From: Xanthobacter dioxanivorans
Lineage (GTDB): Bacteria > Pseudomonadota > Alphaproteobacteria > Rhizobiales > Xanthobacteraceae
Length of the DNA stretch: 64,000 nt
NCBI RefSeq assembly: GCF_016807805.1
Contig: NZ_CP063362.1
Location: 6,213,311 to 6,277,310 of the forward strand
Direction of reading: 5' to 3'
Shown: piece after piece, positions 59,951-64,000 of the stretch
Position numbering within the stretch: position 1 is the first letter of the stretch
Layout of the letters: every line of letters begins with the position of its first letter
Position numbers and translations under genes: made by a program
The notes under the pieces: model-generated
The model's input: only the letters and a program-made list of their open reading frames with translations
Database searches by the model: none
Told to the model about the DNA's origin: nothing

Positions 59951-59965
59951 CAAGGCGGACGGAGC

Positions 59966-60396
59966 CGATACCCCTGGAGCTTGCCGACCTCACCCTCGAA
60001 CTGAAGCGACCCGGTGCAAAGCCCGTCGCGCCACGGCAATCTGACACGCGCTATACGATGATGTTCGGCGAAGAGCCCGGCTCTCGCTGGGTCATTGACG
60101 GCCATATCCGCGGCGGGCACCGGCCCTTCGACGTGCGCCAGGGTGAGCGGGCGGAGATGACCTTCATGAACCCCACATCCATGATGCACCCGATGCACCT
60201 GCACGGGCATCATTTCCAGGTGGTGGGCATCGGCGGACAGCGCTTTTCCGGGCCTGTGGGCGATACGGTGATCGTCCCCGCCCATGCGCCGGTGACCATC
60301 GCCTTCGACGCGGGCCAGAAAAGGCCGTGGTTCCTCCACTGCCACCTCTGCCATATGACGCTGGGGCGCGCAGCGTATCGGGGCGAGGGCGCATGA
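59966..60396 (+). pseudogene. C-terminal fragment of a multicopper oxidase
   Basis: Open from about 59966 (LELADLTLELKRPG), with ATG 60058. It holds the last cupredoxin domain of a multicopper oxidase: HPMHLHGHHFQVVG and FLHCHLCHMTLG, the third and fourth copper blocks. The first domains are missing. The final block is two residues shorter than usual (HCHLxxHM in intact oxidases), which would disturb the type 1 site. It differs from the intact oxidase at 42990-44393, being closer to the FtsP/CumA-like branch. Likely dead. Confidence 0.8.
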
Positions 60397-60436
60397 GCCC
60401 TTGTGGGCGCCGGTCGGGTTCGTCAAGGTGAGAGCC

Positions 60437-61693
60437 ATGATGCATGCTCGTGCTCAGGACACCGATAAGCGCCCGTCGATCCCGAGAACCGTCTGGGCGC
60501 TCGGGTTCGTGAGCATGTTCATGGATATCTCCTCGGAGATGATCCATGCGCTGCTGCCCCTCTTTCTCACGGCCACGCTTGGGGCCAGCGTGGCCGTGGT
60601 GGGCCTCATCGAGGGGGCGGGCGAATCCACCGCCGCCATCGTGAAGGTCTTTTCCGGCTACCTGTCCGACCGCATCGGCCGGCGCAAGCCGCTGATCCTC
60701 ATCGGCTATGGATTGGGCGCCGCGTCGAAGCCGTTCTTCGCCCTCGCCGGCGCGCCGGCCATGGTGTTCGCCGCGCGCTTCGCCGACCGCATCGGCAAGG
60801 GGATCCGCGGCGCGCCGCGGGACGCGCTGGTGGCGGATGTCACGCGCCTTCCATCCGCGGGCGCGCCTACGGGGTACGCCAGGCGCTCGATACGGTCGGG
60901 GGGTTCCTCGGCCGCTCCTCGCCATCGCGCTGATGGCGCTGTTCGCCGACGACATGCGAACGGTGTTCTGGTTCGCCCTCATCCCCGGCGCGCTCGCGGT
61001 GGCGTGCGTCATCCTGGGGGTCGAGGATCTGGGGGTCGAGGATCGCGCCATCGGGGAGGAGGGCGCCATCGGCCGTCCGCCGCCGGTGCGCCTCGCCGAT
61101 CTCCGGCAGTTCGACGGCGCATTCTGGGGCGTCGTCGCCATCGGCGTGGTGTTCACCCTTGCGCGATTCAGCGAAGCCTTCCTCGTGCTGAAGGCGCACG
61201 ACGAGGGCCTGCCGCTGGCCTTCGCGCCGCTTGTTCTCGTGGCCATGAACGTCGTCTATTCGCTCGGCGCCTATCCGCCGGTGCCTGGTCCGACCAGGCC
61301 TCGCCACGCGCCTGCTGCTGGTGGGGCTGGCGGTCCTCATCGGCGCGGACCTGATGCTGGCCTTCGCGCCGGGGCTGTGGGGCGCCTTTCTCGGCATCGC
61401 CTTGTGGGGCGCGCATATGGCGCTCACGCAGGGCCTGCTCGCCAAGCTGGTTGCCCAGCACGCGCCGCGACGCTGCGGGGCTCCGCCTTCGGCCTGTTCA
61501 ATCTCGCCACCGGCATCGCCATGCTGGTGGCGAGCGTCGTCGCGGGGTGCTGTGGGAGCGGATCGGCTCTGCGGCGACCTTTGCCGCAGGGGCTGGTTTC
61601 GCGGTCCTCGCAGCCCTGCTGGTGACGGTGTCCGCCCTGACGCGCCGGGCCGGGCGCGACGACCCTTCTCCTGGCGGCATGCGCCTCCCCTGA
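60437..61693 (+). pseudogene. MFS transporter with several frameshifts
   Basis: The first frame (MMHARAQDTDKRPSIPRTVW, then MDISSEMIHALLPLFL, FSGYLSDRIGRRKPLILIGYG) runs to about 60860. Helices continue in other frames: VFWFALIPGALAVACVILGV, GVVAIGVVFTLARFSEAFLV, LAFAPGLWGAFLGIALWGAHM, FGLFNLATGIAMLVASVVAG, VLAALLVTVSALTRRAG, and a stop at 61693. At least five single-base shifts are needed, near 60862, 60905, 61290, 61465 and 61550. The whole is a roughly 410-residue permease of the type found near copper and stress genes. Confidence 0.8.
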
Positions 61694-61699
61694 GACGCC

Positions 61700-61788
61700 C
61701 CGGCGCCCGGAAGGCGTTTGGCGAACGGCGTGCTTGCGCCGAACAGGCCCGCCGAGGCCAAGGCGAGGAGGATACCTGTTTGCATCAT
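61700..61788 (-). pseudogene. N-terminal stub of an EamA/DMT-family permease
   Basis: Starts MMQTGILLALASAGLFGAST then PFAKRLPGA, which is the first helix of EamA-type transporters; then the frame leaves the family and runs into the convergent MFS gene. Only about 30 residues remain. Confidence 0.55.
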
Positions 61789-61896
61789 TCCGACCGTCTC
61801 ACCGATACCAGCCGACTTGGCCTGATGGCGTCAGCACGCGTGATGCCCCAGCCGGGAACAGCCGGTCTTTCACAGGATGGCCATGCAACCACAGGG

Positions 61897-62016
61897 CTAA
61901 CGCCACAGGTATTTGATGAGCGCGGCGATCCCGAGCACGACAAGGACGAGGATCAGGAGCCCGGCCAGCCCCATCCCCCACATGCCGCCGTCCATCATGC
62001 CATCGTAGTTCATCAT
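61897..62016 (-). CDS. 39-residue single-helix membrane protein after the copper ATPase
   Basis: MMNYDGMMDGGMWGMGLAGL then a helix LILVLVVLGIAALIKYLWR. The Met/Gly-rich head (seven Met in 15 residues) could bind Cu(I); the tail is a membrane anchor. GAGGAGGACACG is an excellent ribosome binding site, 10 bp after the ATPase stop on the same strand. Such small Met-rich membrane proteins occur next to copper ATPase genes in related bacteria. Confidence 0.7.
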   Translation of the reverse strand: MMNYDGMMDGGMWGMGLAGLLILVLVVLGIAALIKYLWR

Positions 62017-62026
62017 CGTGTCCTCC

Positions 62027-64000
<1,974 letters not shown>

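Overview
The window is high-GC DNA from an alphaproteobacterium, most likely of the order Hyphomicrobiales (Rhizobiales). The evidence is the Ti-type traA-traC-traD-traG set with its oriT, the DUF736, DUF1173 and DUF7007 accessory genes typical of rhizobial plasmids and integrative elements, and the codon bias. I cannot name the genus from sequence alone. No tRNA, rRNA or CRISPR array was recognised.

Region 1 (1-7051) is ordinary metabolism. It holds the end of an acyl-CoA dehydrogenase, a MaoC-type hotdog protein, an IclR regulator, and a branched-chain-amino-acid-type ABC importer on the minus strand (binding protein, LivH, a LivM-LivG fusion, and LivF with a frameshift in its signature motif).

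Region 2 (about 7.55-40.63 kb) is a conjugative or mobilisable element. traA (minus) and traC-traD-traG (plus) diverge from an oriT at about 12.29-12.32 kb. No trb mating-pair genes, replication genes or intact element integrase are seen here, so the part visible is the DNA-processing half plus cargo. The cargo is a dense run of small accessory genes: RelB/RelE, three Xre/ParS-RES pairs, a Phd/PemK-like pair, mobile mystery proteins A/B (B truncated), DUF1173, WGR, DUF736, ArdC, DUF7007, a large ParB-like protein and a 1617-residue DarB-like methyltransferase-helicase. Several monocistronic genes follow 230-480 nt leaders. One leader type occurs twice, each time before a small coiled-coil protein. 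An IS21-family element interrupts this region, and its istA is itself disrupted by two different short palindromic insertions.

Region 3 (40.68-46.8 kb) starts with panD, carries a relic of a copper ATPase, and then a minus-strand copper cluster (lipoprotein, TolC-type protein, multicopper oxidase, cupredoxin, CusF-like protein, with a His/Cys-rich secreted protein upstream).

Region 4 (46.9-54.0 kb) is a graveyard of recombinases (a Mu/TniA-type transposase remnant, a frameshifted tyrosine recombinase, a nonsense-mutated serine recombinase and a second recombinase tail). A TacAT-type toxin pair sits among them, followed by an intact IS66 element with a perfect 8-bp target duplication inside a small gene that can be reconstructed.

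Region 5 (54.0-64.0 kb) holds a diguanylate cyclase with an in-frame stop, a histidine-kinase tail, an MFS-DsrE operon divergent from an ArsR-rhodanese fusion regulator, a periplasmic sulfurtransferase, a multicopper-oxidase tail, a multiply frameshifted MFS gene and a multiply frameshifted copper P-type ATPase that runs off the window end. Single-base frameshifts, several in G/C runs, are frequent from 57.9 kb onward. They could be real decay or sequencing error.
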